DNA of 64,000 bases from Rhodoblastus sp963704565 (GCA_963704565.1 OY969917.1:2728001-2792000), one strand, 5' to 3'; positions 52,341 to 60,877 are shown, numbered from the stretch's first letter. A program made the numbers and translations. The notes: generated by a model not told the origin, from the sequence alone.

Positions 52341-53168
52341 ATGAAAGCAGCTCATTTGACGGATCGTGGCGTCGTCCGGGTCGGTGGCCCGGAAGCGCGC
52401 GGCTTTCTCCAAGGGCTGGTCACGGGCAACGCCTTGACGTTGCAACCGGGCGAGGCGCGCTGGGCGGCGCTGCTTTCGCCCCAGGGTAAGATTCTTTTTG
52501 ACTTCCTGATGAGCGTCAAGGCCGAAGCCAATGGTCCGGACGAGATTTTGCTCGACGTGAAGCACGATATGACCGCCGATCTGGTCAAACGCCTGACCCT
52601 CTATAAACTGCGCGCCAAGGTCGAAATCGCGGATGAAAGCGACCTTTTGGGCGTGGTCGCGCTTTATGGCGGCGCGCCGGGCGAAGGCGACCGTGATTCG
52701 CGTCACCCGGAGCTCGGAACGCGGCTGATCCTGCAGGTCGGCGCAATCGATGCGCAGATGCCGACTTTCGGCGGCGACGCCGGCCTCGCCGATTATTCAG
52801 CGCATCGCATCGCGCTCGGCGTTCCGGAGGGCGGCGTGGATTTCGCCTATGGTGACGCCTTCCCCCATGAAGCCGACATGGACCAGTTCAATGGCGTCGA
52901 TTTCAAGAAGGGCTGCTTCATCGGACAGGAAGTGGTGGCGCGCATGCAATATCGCGGCACGACCCGCAATCGCGTGCTGAAAGTGGCGCTGGAAGGTGCC
53001 GCGCCGCCGCCGGGAGCGATCGTCATGGCGGGGGAGACGCGGGTCGGCGTGATGGGCTCGAGCGCTGGCGCGCGCGGCCTCGCGCTGCTGCGCATCGACC
53101 GCGCCGAGGAGGCGGCGCTGGCGGGCCAGGCGCTGGTCAGCGGCGAAACTCGTCTGCGTTTGATGTGA
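52341..53168 (+). CDS. ygfZ: Folate-binding protein YgfZ (GcvT-like)
   Basis: 275 residues of the folate-dependent Fe-S cluster maintenance protein family. N-terminal VRVGGPEARGFLQGLVTGNA; the signature NGVDFKKGCFIGQEVVARMQ with the conserved Cys in KGC[FY]IGQE. ATG 52341 follows GGGGAAAACG; the ORF opens at 52287 but those residues lack support. It converges exactly on the AhpD-like gene (stops adjacent). Confidence 0.92.
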   Translation: MKAAHLTDRGVVRVGGPEARGFLQGLVTGNALTLQPGEARWAALLSPQGKILFDFLMSVKAEANGPDEILLDVKHDMTADLVKRLTLYKLRAKVEIADESDLLGVVALYGGAPGEGDRDSRHPELGTRLILQVGAIDAQMPTFGGDAGLADYSAHRIALGVPEGGVDFAYGDAFPHEADMDQFNGVDFKKGCFIGQEVVARMQYRGTTRNRVLKVALEGAAPPPGAIVMAGETRVGVMGSSAGARGLALLRIDRAEEAALAGQALVSGETRLRLM

Positions 53169-53537
53169 TTACTCGGCGGCGGTCGTCTTGGCGGCCGCGA
53201 ACTGGTTGAAAGCCTGAACGGCGTGGCTGGCGTACATGACCGACGGCCCGGCTCCCATATAGATGGCGAGGCCCAGCGTCTCCATCAGCTCCTCGTGCGT
53301 CGCGCCAAGATTGACCGCGGCGCGGGCGTGGAAGGCGATGCAATCGTCACAGCGGGTGGCGACGCCGATCGCCACCGCCATCAATTCCTTGGTCTTGGGG
53401 TCGAGCGAACCCTGCTTGGTGGCGTTCTGCGCCATGGCCGCGAAGGCCTTCATCACGTCGGCGACGCCGTCGCCGGTTCGCAAGTCGCGCAATTGGGTGG
53501 AGAGCTTGTGGGTGGTTTCGGGCCAGTCGAAGATCAT
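53169..53537 (-). CDS. Carboxymuconolactone decarboxylase / AhpD-like protein
   Basis: 122 residues. The CMD domain contains the redox motif in ATRCDDCIAFHARAAVNLGAT (Cys-x2-Cys with downstream His), typical of AhpD-like disulfide reductases, and LGLAIYMGAGPSVMYASHA. The start is ATG 53537 (MIFDWPETTHKL); a longer start at 53564 is less likely. It probably reduces a peroxiredoxin or another disulfide partner; no partner gene is next to it. Confidence 0.86.
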   Translation of the reverse strand: MIFDWPETTHKLSTQLRDLRTGDGVADVMKAFAAMAQNATKQGSLDPKTKELMAVAIGVATRCDDCIAFHARAAVNLGATHEELMETLGLAIYMGAGPSVMYASHAVQAFNQFAAAKTTAAE

Positions 53538-53691
53538 GCGGCGCTCCGTGTTGCGGCGCAACATATATATCAGAATGTGAATATTTCAAAATGATCCGTG
53601 GACGCACTCCGCCTGCTCCTCGGTCCCCGCAGCGGCGAGGACTATGCGATCCGCCTTGGCTTCGCCCGGCGCTTTGTCTAAATCATGCGTC

Positions 53692-54321
53692 ATGACAAAA
53701 CAGGCGAAAGGACGAGCGATTCACCATCCCGACGGCAAATGGCGCTGTCCCTGGCCGGGGGTGGACGACGTTTATGTCGCCTATCACGACGACGAATGGG
53801 GCGTTCCGGAATTCGATTCCCGCGCTTTGTTCGAAAAGCTGGCGCTCGACGGTTTTCAGGCCGGCCTGTCCTGGATCGCCATCCTGCGCAAGCGCGACAA
53901 TTTCCGTCGCGCCTTCGCCGGATTCGATCCGGAAAAAATCGCCGCTTTCGACCTGGCGAAAATCGAATGCCTGATGGGCGACCCAGGCATCGTGCGAAAT
54001 CGCGCCAAGATCGAAGGCGCGGTCGCGTCGGCGCGCGCCTGGCTCGATCTCGAAGCCAGCCGTGGCTTTTCCAGTTATTTGTGGGATTTCGTGGACGGGC
54101 GGCCGGTGGTGAACGCCTTTCGGACGCTCGCCGAGGTTCCGGCGCAGACGCCGGTTTCGCAACGTCTGGCGAAAGACCTCAAGAGCCGGGGCTTCAAATT
54201 CTGTGGCCCCACCATCGTCTATGCCTTCATGCAGGCGGTCGGCATGGTCAACGATCATCTGGTCGATTGCCATCGCCACGAAGCCTGTCAGGCTGCTTTT
54301 CGGGGCACGGGCCAAGGATGA
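53692..54321 (+). CDS. tag: DNA-3-methyladenine glycosylase I
   Basis: 209 residues. Tag removes 3-methyladenine from DNA. Zinc-snap and catalytic region: KWRCPWPGVDDVYVAYHDDEWG at the N-terminus, ALDGFQAGLSWIAILRKRDNFR, IVRNRAKIEGAVASARAW, and the C-terminal FCGPTIVYAFMQAVGMVNDH with LVDCHRHEAC. All typical. Ribosome site weak. Stop overlaps the HD-domain gene (ATGA). Confidence 0.94.
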   Translation: MTKQAKGRAIHHPDGKWRCPWPGVDDVYVAYHDDEWGVPEFDSRALFEKLALDGFQAGLSWIAILRKRDNFRRAFAGFDPEKIAAFDLAKIECLMGDPGIVRNRAKIEGAVASARAWLDLEASRGFSSYLWDFVDGRPVVNAFRTLAEVPAQTPVSQRLAKDLKSRGFKFCGPTIVYAFMQAVGMVNDHLVDCHRHEACQAAFRGTGQG

Positions 54322-54920
54322 AAACAAAGCCCGCGCCGCGCGCATGGCAGCGCATGCTTTCCGGGCGGCGCCTCGATATTCTAAATCCTTCGCCACTCGA
54401 TGTCGAAATCGAGGATATCGCCCACGGCCTTGCGCGCGTGGCCCGATGGAACGGCCAGACGCACGGCGGCATGATTTTTTCGGTGGCCCAGCATTCGGTG
54501 CTGGTCGCCGAGATTTTCGACCGTCTCGATCCCGCCGCGCCGGCGCGCTGGCGGCTGCACGCCTTGCTCCACGACGCGCCGGAATATGTCATCGGCGACA
54601 TGATTTCACCCTTCAAGGCGGCGCTCGGCACGGTCTATTCGGACGTCGAAGAGCGACTGGCGCGGGCGATCCTGCAACGCTTTTCGCTCAATCCAGATCC
54701 GCCGGCGGCTCTGACGCGCCTGACCAAAAAGGCGGACCGGATTTCGGCATTTTACGAGGCGACGCTTTACGCGGGTTTCGAGACCGACGAAGCGAAGCGC
54801 CTGTTCGGCGCGCCGGAGGTCGATTCGCGTTTTCTGGAGGATTTGCTGCTTCCGATGGGCTCTGAGGAAGCGCAGGCGTTGTTTTTGCAACGGTTCCAGG
54901 TCTTGGAGAACGCGTTGTGA
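54318..54920 (+). CDS. HD domain phosphohydrolase (YfbR-like)
   Basis: 200 residues. HD-domain metal ligands: His59 in AQHSVLVAEIF, His85-Asp86 in LLHDAPEYVIGDMISPFK, and a later Asp in KKADRISAFYEA. The motif set matches YfbR/YedD-type 5'-deoxynucleotidases. Both neighbours overlap: ATGA with tag upstream and GTGA with the 58-aa ORF downstream. A nucleotide-cleaning role is inferred. Confidence 0.87.
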   Translation: MKTKPAPRAWQRMLSGRRLDILNPSPLDVEIEDIAHGLARVARWNGQTHGGMIFSVAQHSVLVAEIFDRLDPAAPARWRLHALLHDAPEYVIGDMISPFKAALGTVYSDVEERLARAILQRFSLNPDPPAALTRLTKKADRISAFYEATLYAGFETDEAKRLFGAPEVDSRFLEDLLLPMGSEEAQALFLQRFQVLENAL

Positions 54921-55093
54921 CCGGCGTGCTCAAGATCGGCCCCGGCGGAAGGCTCAAAAGACGCGCAATGGCCTCGCGCGCTCTTGCCGATTCGTTCCTG
55001 TCGCGGCAAGGAAGAACGTTCGCGGCGATCAACTCGGTCGGACGCGGTGTCCGCCGTTTCGAGGACGAAATTTTCTGCACGGATATCGCATGA
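54917..55093 (+). CDS. 58-residue coupled small protein
   Basis: An open frame of 58 codons from GTG 54917 to TGA 55091-55093. The GTG overlaps the HD gene's stop (GTGA) and its stop overlaps the NrtR-like gene's start (ATGA), so all three would be translationally coupled. The product is basic (MTGVLKIGPGGRLKRRAMAS, then ALADSFLSRQGRTFAAINSV, ending FEDEIFCTDIA), without signal peptide or TM. No family recognised. The double overlap is the main evidence that it is a gene; chance is possible because the spacer is short. Confidence 0.6.
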   Translation: MTGVLKIGPGGRLKRRAMASRALADSFLSRQGRTFAAINSVGRGVRRFEDEIFCTDIA

Positions 55094-56094
55094 ACGTCCC
55101 CTCCACGCCATCCATTCCGGTGGAGATCGGCCTGACCGCCGCGATCGTCGCGGTGCGCGGCGACACGCCGCTGATTCTGGTGGCGCGCGGAGCCGGCGGC
55201 GAATCGAGCGCACAAGGCGGCGATCTGGCGGCCCTGCCCTCGGGCCCCTTCGATCCAGTCAACCATCGCACCTTCGAAATCGGTCTCCGCGCCTGGGTCG
55301 CGCAACAGACAGGCGCGCCGGTCGGCTATGTCGAACAGCTTTACACATTCGGCGACCGCGGTCGTCACAGCCGCGCCGGCAGCCGCGACCCCCACGTCGT
55401 TTCGGTCGGCTATCTCGCCCTGACCCGCCTTGGCGACGCCGAGGGGCTGATCGCGCCGGGCGCCGGCTTTCGCGAATGGTATCGCTTTTTCCCCTGGGAG
55501 GATTGGCGGCAGGGCCGACCGGCGCTGATCAATTCGACCATCATGCCGGGCCTGCGCGCCTTTGTCGCGCGGGACGGCGATTCGACCCATCGGCGTGGCC
55601 TCAGCCAAATCGAGCGGGTGCGGCTGCTGTTCGGAGAGGACGGTGACCGATTCGACGAAGAAAACGTGCTCGACCGCTATGAATTGCTTTATGAGGCGGG
55701 ATTGGTCGAGGAAAGCGTGCGCGACGGACGCGAGCCCGCGCCGGATTTCGGCCGGCGCCTGCCGCTCGGCGAATCCATGCAGGCCGACCATCGCCGAATC
55801 CTCGCCACCGCCATGGGCCGGCTGCGGGCCAAAATGAAATATCGCCCGGTGATATTCGAACTGATGCCGGAGGACTTCACGCTCACTGCTTTGCAGACCA
55901 CGGTCGAGGCTATTTCCGGGCGCCATCTCCACAAGCAGAATTTCCGCCGGCTGGTCGAGGGCTCCGCCGTCGTGGAGCCGACCGGCGAAATGTCGCGCGC
56001 CACCGGCGGACGACCGGCGGCGATGTTCCGTTTCCGCCGCGAAGTTGTGCAAGAGCGTCCGGCGCCCGGATTGCGCGTGGGGATCAGGGGCTGA
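55090..56094 (+). CDS. NrtR-like transcriptional regulator with degenerate Nudix domain
   Basis: 334 residues. The N-terminal half follows the Nudix fold (VEIGLTAAIVAVRGDTPLIL), but the Nudix box is degenerate: the segment FEIGLRAWVAQQTG lacks the R-E-x2-E-E residues, so catalysis is unlikely. The C-terminal half contains a winged helix (YRPVIFELMPEDFTLTALQT then VEAISGRHLHKQNFRRLVE). This is the NrtR organisation, where the Nudix fold senses ADP-ribose or a related nucleotide and the wHTH binds DNA, controlling NAD metabolism. Targets are not evident; the coupled HD nucleotidase is a possible one. Confidence 0.82.
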   Translation: MNVPSTPSIPVEIGLTAAIVAVRGDTPLILVARGAGGESSAQGGDLAALPSGPFDPVNHRTFEIGLRAWVAQQTGAPVGYVEQLYTFGDRGRHSRAGSRDPHVVSVGYLALTRLGDAEGLIAPGAGFREWYRFFPWEDWRQGRPALINSTIMPGLRAFVARDGDSTHRRGLSQIERVRLLFGEDGDRFDEENVLDRYELLYEAGLVEESVRDGREPAPDFGRRLPLGESMQADHRRILATAMGRLRAKMKYRPVIFELMPEDFTLTALQTTVEAISGRHLHKQNFRRLVEGSAVVEPTGEMSRATGGRPAAMFRFRREVVQERPAPGLRVGIRG

Positions 56095-56155
56095 CGGACG
56101 GTTTCTGTCGCCGGCGCCGCGTCTATCTGATCAGCGAGACCACATCCGCGACAAT

Positions 56156-57172
56156 TCAGGAGGGCGAATGGCGCAAGGCGATCAACGCGATCAGCGCGAC
56201 GAGCAAGAGGACAGACGTCGTCACATTGATCGCGACCGCCATGCGGGCGTTGCGGCGCTCACGCCACAGGCGCGGGCGTACGCCCTTGGCCACGAAAACG
56301 AGCTGCGCGGCGAGATTGACGCTGGCGATATTGGCGCCGAGCAGCATCGCTGCGCCCGCCGCAAGGTCGAGCCGGCGCGCCGCGAGCATGATTCCGAGCG
56401 TTGCCGCCGGCGGCAGCAAGGCCACCGCAACCATGACGCCGACCAGGGTTGAAGACAGGCCGGTCGTGACCGACAGCGCCGCCGCCGCCCCCGACGCGAT
56501 CGCCAGGACGATATCCGCGTAATCGAGCGACGTGCGCGCGATCAACTCGGGACTGGCGACATTCGGCGCGACCAGCAGGGCGAGCCCCGCCGCGATCGCG
56601 ATCGCCAGAACGACGCCGAAAATACTTGCGCGGGCCGCGGACAGCATCAGTGGTTCGGCGCCGATCGCCGCCGCGAAGGCGAAGGCGACATTCGGCCCGA
56701 GCAAGGGTGCGATGACCATGGCGCCGATCACCACCGCGACATTGTTCTGTTCCAATCCCACCGTGGCGACCACGGTGGAAAGAAAAACCAGCAGAATGAA
56801 ATTGCCGTCGAGTCGGGCTCCATTCTCGACCAGATGGTAAAGTTCCTCGCGGGAGGCGCGCGCCCGCTCCGCCTTTTTCGCCTCCTCGTCCTCTTTCTTC
56901 GGCGGGGCCTTTTCCGGCTCGGGCTCGCCGGGAATGGCGGTGTCCGTCGGCAGCAGGACGATGCGCCAGTTCTCCGATTTGCCGAGCGCCGCCTGAAGCC
57001 GGTCGATCAGAGCTTGGCGATCGACTTCGCCCACCAAGAGGCGGATCAGCCGCCGTCCGTCGTCGAGTGCGGGGCCGGTCTGGATGTCGGCCGCCTTCAT
57101 CTCCTCGGCGACGGCGATAATGGCTCGGACGCGCTCCTCGGGCGTCGCGACTTCGATCAGCTTGAACGCCAT
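56156..57172 (-). CDS. DUF389 (TIGR00341) family membrane protein
   Basis: 338 residues. A soluble N-terminal domain (1-80: FKLIEVATPEERVRAIIAVA) is followed by a charged linker (PPKKEDEEAKKAERARAS) and seven or so TM helices containing GNFILLVFLSTVVATVGLEQ, VIGAMVIAPLLGPNVAF and GVMVAVALLPPAATLGIMLA, the DUF389 core. ATG 57172 is preferred because GAGG lies upstream; the ORF is open to 57274. Function of the family is unknown. Divergent from the flavoprotein gene. Confidence 0.88.
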   Translation of the reverse strand: MAFKLIEVATPEERVRAIIAVAEEMKAADIQTGPALDDGRRLIRLLVGEVDRQALIDRLQAALGKSENWRIVLLPTDTAIPGEPEPEKAPPKKEDEEAKKAERARASREELYHLVENGARLDGNFILLVFLSTVVATVGLEQNNVAVVIGAMVIAPLLGPNVAFAFAAAIGAEPLMLSAARASIFGVVLAIAIAAGLALLVAPNVASPELIARTSLDYADIVLAIASGAAAALSVTTGLSSTLVGVMVAVALLPPAATLGIMLAARRLDLAAGAAMLLGANIASVNLAAQLVFVAKGVRPRLWRERRNARMAVAINVTTSVLLLVALIALIALRHSPS

Positions 57173-57348
57173 TTCAGCCTCGTCTTCGTTGGGTAGCCAA
57201 CTATCGCGGCCGGAACATGGAAAAACAACAGGCGACGCGGCCGCCCCGAAGGCGAAGGGGGGACGGGCGGACATTGCCGCGCTTGACTGTTATGGTCGGG
57301 CCCGTGGGCCAAGGTCCGCGGCGAAGCCGGAAACAGGAGCGATTCGTG

Positions 57349-58761
57349 ATGAACGTCGACACAATCATCGTGGGCGCGGGAACGGCGGGGCTCACCGCCC
57401 TGCACGAAGTTCGCCGCTACACTGAAGATTTTTTCCTGATCAACGACGGGCGATGGGGCACGACCTGCGCCGGCGTGGGCTGCATGCCCTCCAAGGCGCT
57501 GATCGAAGTAGCCAACGCCTTCCATCGCCGCCATGTCTTCGAGGATTTCGGCATTCGCGGCGGCGAAGCTCTGCGCGCTGACATTCCAGCCGTTCTCGCC
57601 CATGTCCGGAAATTGCGCGACGGCTTTGTCGCAGGACCGAAATCCATGCGCGAAAAGCTTGGCCGCCGCGCCATATCGGGACGCGCCCAACTCAAGGGTC
57701 CGAACCGAATCGAGGTTAACGGCGAAGACATCGAGGCGCGAGCGATCATTCTGGCGACCGGCAGCCGGCCGGTCGTCCCCAAGGCGTGGGAAGCCTTCGG
57801 CGAGCGCATCCTGACCAGCGACACATTATTCGAGCAAACGGACCTGCCCGGCCGCATCGCCGTGATCGGCATGGGCGCGATCGGCGTCGAGATTGCTCAA
57901 GCTTTGGCGCGGCTCGGCGTGGACGTGGCCGGGTTCGACGCTTTGGATGGCGTGGCTGGCATCAACGATCCCCGGATTCAGGAGTTTTTCCGCCCGATGC
58001 TGGCGCGCGAAATGGCGCTTCATCTTGGAGCTCCGGCGGAATTGTCGGCGATGGAAGGCGGAATTCTGGTGAGGAGCGCAGGCGGAAGATTCGAGGCCGA
58101 CGCCATTCTCGCCGCCATCGGGCGGCGGCCGAATATCGACGGGCTGGGTCTGGAAAGCCTCGGCATAGGGCTCGACACGCGCGGCATGCCCGCGATCGAT
58201 CCGACAAGCTTGCGCCTTGGCGACCTGCCGGTTTTCCTGGCCGGCGACGCCAATGGCTATCGCCCGCTGATGCACGAAGCCGCCGACGAGGGACATATCG
58301 CCGGTCGCAACGCCGCCCCCAACGCGGCGAATATCCCTCATTGCCGGCGCACGCCGCTCGCCATTGTCTTTTGTTCGCCGCAGATCGCGCGGGTTGGGCT
58401 GGCGCTGTCGGAAATTCCCCAAGCGCGCCGCGCCAGCGGCAGTTTCGATTTTTCGAAACAGCCGCGCGCGCGCATGAGCGCGGCGGCGGCGGGTCTGCTG
58501 CGCGTCCACGCCGACCGTGAAACCGGCGCGCTGCTGGGCGCCGAAATGTGCATTCCCTCGGCGGAGCACATCGCGCATCTCCTGGCGCTCGCAATCGAGC
58601 GGAAATCGACGGTCTGGGACATGCTTGCCGCGCCCTTCTATCATCCGGTGCTGGAAGAAGGGCTGCGCAGCGCCTTGCGCGATCTCTCGCGCGCGCTGCC
58701 GCCGAAAGGCGAGTCGGATCTCGCCTTGTGCGGTCCGACAGGCCACGAAGCGCTCGATTGA
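57349..58761 (+). CDS. Dihydrolipoyl dehydrogenase family flavoprotein
   Basis: 470 residues, pyridine nucleotide-disulfide oxidoreductase class I. FAD fold TIIVGAGTAGLTALHEV; redox disulfide Cys40/Cys45 in TTCAGVGCMPSKAL; NAD fold RIAVIGMGAIGVEIAQALARL; FAD-proximal VFLAGDANGYRPLMHEAADEG; C-terminal His-Pro-x2-Glu-Glu in APFYHPVLEEGLRSAL. All catalytic residues of lipoamide dehydrogenases are present, yet no E1/E2 or glycine cleavage genes adjoin it. The start at ATG 57349 follows AGGAG. It may act with an unlinked complex or reduce another disulfide substrate. Confidence 0.87.
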   Translation: MNVDTIIVGAGTAGLTALHEVRRYTEDFFLINDGRWGTTCAGVGCMPSKALIEVANAFHRRHVFEDFGIRGGEALRADIPAVLAHVRKLRDGFVAGPKSMREKLGRRAISGRAQLKGPNRIEVNGEDIEARAIILATGSRPVVPKAWEAFGERILTSDTLFEQTDLPGRIAVIGMGAIGVEIAQALARLGVDVAGFDALDGVAGINDPRIQEFFRPMLAREMALHLGAPAELSAMEGGILVRSAGGRFEADAILAAIGRRPNIDGLGLESLGIGLDTRGMPAIDPTSLRLGDLPVFLAGDANGYRPLMHEAADEGHIAGRNAAPNAANIPHCRRTPLAIVFCSPQIARVGLALSEIPQARRASGSFDFSKQPRARMSAAAAGLLRVHADRETGALLGAEMCIPSAEHIAHLLALAIERKSTVWDMLAAPFYHPVLEEGLRSALRDLSRALPPKGESDLALCGPTGHEALD

Positions 58762-58801
58762 TCGCCCGGCGTCCAGTCGAAATCATGGTGAGGAGAAGGT
58801 C

Positions 58802-59077
58802 ATGAATGAAGCTGTCCGCCGTGGCTTGTTGCAACAAGCGGGCCTGACCGCGGGCGATTTGGACTGGCTCGACGCGCTCGACTGGAACGACGCCGCCGTG
58901 CCGCCGGCCAATTCTTCCAACGAAGCCGATTATCGCCGCCGCGAAGCCGCGCTCAACCGCGCCGTCCAGAATCTGGATTACAAAGCGCGGGGCGAATTGC
59001 CCGAAGGCAGGATGGCTGCGGCGATCGGCGCGAAACTCGCCGATCTGCGCGATCCGGACGAGGATGACGACCGATGA
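58802..59077 (+). CDS. Small acidic hypothetical protein
   Basis: 91 residues. Start ATG 58802 has a strong GAGGAGAAGG site. No TM or signal peptide. Helical, with a Trp/Asp-rich N-terminus (LDWLDALDWNDAAVPPANSS) and an acidic C-terminal tail (LADLRDPDEDDDR). 40 nt after the flavoprotein gene, so probably co-transcribed. No family recognised. Confidence 0.7.
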   Translation: MNEAVRRGLLQQAGLTAGDLDWLDALDWNDAAVPPANSSNEADYRRREAALNRAVQNLDYKARGELPEGRMAAAIGAKLADLRDPDEDDDR

Positions 59078-59199
59078 ACGAATTCCGCGAGAATCATGCG
59101 GAGCTGGCTTGAAACCGTTCGCGGTCGTCGCGTCTGCACGGATGAAACTTCTGCCGCTCTCGCGCGTTTATTTGGCGCTTGCGAGCGGAGGAGGTCGAA

Positions 59200-59436
59200 A
59201 TGCGTCTCGATTATCTGGCGGATATTGTCATTCATGTGAATGAGACCTTGGACGAGAGCGGCCTGCGCGGCGTCGAATGCGACCTCTGCGGCGTCCAGGG
59301 CGTCGTTGCGGCCAACCATGTTCCGGGCCGCAATCACATCCTTAAAGTCACTTATGACCATGAGGAGACTGAAGCCTTCAATCTTCTTGCCCCTTTGAAG
59401 GCGCGCGGCCTCCACGCCCAGTTGATCGGCTTTTAG
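59200..59436 (+). CDS. Small ferredoxin-like-fold protein, HMA-related
   Basis: 78 residues. Ribosome site GGAGGAGG precedes ATG 59200. The pattern MRLDYLADIVIHVNETLDES, then GVECDLCGVQGVVAANHVPG (Cys27, Cys30), HILKVTYDHEET and LKARGLHAQLIGF fits a beta-alpha-beta-beta-alpha-beta fold like heavy-metal-associated domains, but the metal CxxC is displaced from the usual first loop. Metal binding is uncertain. Could form a unit with the preceding 91-aa and flavoprotein genes. Confidence 0.62.
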   Translation: MRLDYLADIVIHVNETLDESGLRGVECDLCGVQGVVAANHVPGRNHILKVTYDHEETEAFNLLAPLKARGLHAQLIGF

Positions 59437-59535
59437 GGTCGGCGTGCGCGAGGATTCGGCAGAGTTCAACGCCGTTGCACGACGGCCCTGCGCAAATCGT
59501 CGATTTGCGGCGCTACCGAACCGGCCAAAGGGCGA

Positions 59536-59569
59536 CAAAAAAGCCGGACCTTGCGGCCCGGCTGTTTTT
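59536..59569. terminator. Bidirectional intrinsic terminator
   Basis: AGCCGG (59542-59547) pairs with CCGGCT (59558-59563), flanked by six A on the left and TGTTTTT on the right. It lies between the convergent HMA-like and DUF465 genes and can serve both. Confidence 0.8.
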
Positions 59570-59588
59570 GCTTTCCATCCAAAAGATT

Positions 59589-59777
59589 TTAGTGAACCAT
59601 TTCCTTATCGGCGGTTTGCCGAAGTTTCGCAATTTCGTCCTTCAGTACCAATTTGCGTCGCTTAAGTTCATGCAATTTGAGCTCGTCAACAGAGGGATGG
59701 AGCTCTTCCTTTTCGATCTCCCTTTCAAGCGCCATATGCCGGCGTTCGAGTTCGGTGAGATGGCTTTGCAAGGACAT
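59589..59777 (-). CDS. YdcH/DUF465 family protein
   Basis: 62 residues. MSLQSHLTELERRHMALERE and ELHPSVDELKLHELKRRKLV continuing with LKDEIAKLRQ are the DUF465 signature: an all-helical, coiled-coil-forming small protein. ATG 59777 follows AGGAG; a TTG two codons earlier is rejected. Function of the family is unknown. It faces a second DUF465 gene transcribed in the opposite direction. Confidence 0.88.
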   Translation of the reverse strand: MSLQSHLTELERRHMALEREIEKEELHPSVDELKLHELKRRKLVLKDEIAKLRQTADKEMVH

Positions 59778-60044
59778 GCGCAACTCCTATCGATGCTTGA
59801 ACGACAGGATTGTGACACGATGCCAGCAACGCGCAAGAGGGAAAATTTTTTCGCGCCCCGGCTGGTTGCCATCGAAGACCGCTCACGAAAATTGACCGGG
59901 GCGCGATTTCGCGATTGCGAAACGGGCTTCGGGGCGATGCTGACGACTTCGGCATCGCCATCTTGGCCTTGCCCTCGCGGCGCGTCGCGGACATAATCCG
60001 GCGCAGGGCGCGAGGGCGCCCAGGAAACTGCCCAGCGGATTTCG

Positions 60045-60263
60045 ATGTCCAACGAACCGAGCGAGGAAGAACGGGCTGAATTCGCCATCGAAGTCGAGCG
60101 TTTGCGCCAGGAGCATCGCGACATGGACGCCGCCATCGAAGCGCTGACATCGGTCGGCGCCGGCGACCGCCTCCAGTTGCAGCGCCTCAAGAAACGCAAG
60201 CTGATGCTGCGCGACCGGATAACCTTTCTCGAAGACGCGCTGACTCCCGATATCATCGCCTGA
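60045..60263 (+). CDS. YdcH/DUF465 family protein (second copy)
   Basis: 72 residues with the same helical pattern: AEFAIEVERLRQEHRDMDAA, IEALTSVGAGDRLQLQRLKK and RKLMLRDRITFLEDALTPDI. Divergent from the first DUF465 gene, 267 nt apart. The intervening stretch 59778-60044 holds no clear gene. The two sequences differ widely, so this is an old duplication or independent paralogues. Confidence 0.87.
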   Translation: MSNEPSEEERAEFAIEVERLRQEHRDMDAAIEALTSVGAGDRLQLQRLKKRKLMLRDRITFLEDALTPDIIA

Positions 60264-60379
60264 ATCTTTCGCTCTGGCCCGCTATTTTGGCGAATAGCGC
60301 GCTTTTCGCCAAAATCTTGCTTTCCCTTTTTGACGCGGCGCTTTAGACCGTCGCCTTCCCGAAGACGCGAGTCCGAAAC

Positions 60380-60877
60380 GTGCCGAAATCTTCTCCATCC
60401 GTAGCGATCATCATGGGCAGCCAGTCCGATTGGGCGACCATGCGCCACGCCAAGGAAACGCTTGAGGCGCTCGGCGTCGCGGTCGAAGCGCGGATCGTCT
60501 CGGCGCACCGTACGCCCGACCGGCTGGTCGAATTCGCCAAAGGCGCGCGCGCGGCGGGCTTCAAGGTCATCATCGCCGGCGCCGGCGGCGCGGCCCATTT
60601 GCCAGGCATGACGGCCGCGATGACGCCCCTCCCGGTTCTGGGCGTGCCGGTCGAGTCCAAGGCTTTGTCCGGAATCGACTCTCTTTATTCTATTGTGCAG
60701 ATGCCGGGCGGCGTGCCAGTGGGGACGCTGGCGATCGGCAAGGCGGGAGCGATCAACGCCGCCTTGCTCGCAGCGGCTATCCTCGCGCTCAACGACGATA
60801 AGCTCGCGGCAAAGCTCGACGCCTGGCGCGCGAAACAAACCGCGGGGGTCGGCGAACGGCCGGACGCCCATGACTGA
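60380..60877 (+). CDS. purE: 5-(carboxyamino)imidazole ribonucleotide mutase
   Basis: 165 residues. PurE converts N5-CAIR to CAIR in purine synthesis. VAIIMGSQSDWATMRHAKET and VSAHRTPDRLVEFA hold the substrate-binding Ser-Asp and catalytic His; AGAGGAAHLPGMTAAMTPLP and LYSIVQMPGGVPVGTLAIG follow. GTG start at 60380 without a clear ribosome site. It overlaps purK by 8 nt. Confidence 0.96.
   Translation: MPKSSPSVAIIMGSQSDWATMRHAKETLEALGVAVEARIVSAHRTPDRLVEFAKGARAAGFKVIIAGAGGAAHLPGMTAAMTPLPVLGVPVESKALSGIDSLYSIVQMPGGVPVGTLAIGKAGAINAALLAAAILALNDDKLAAKLDAWRAKQTAGVGERPDAHD

Noticed and set aside
59097..59240. 47-codon ORF before the HMA-like gene
   Set aside because: Overlaps the HMA-like gene by about 40 nt, has no ribosome site, and is Arg/Trp-rich as chance frames are here.
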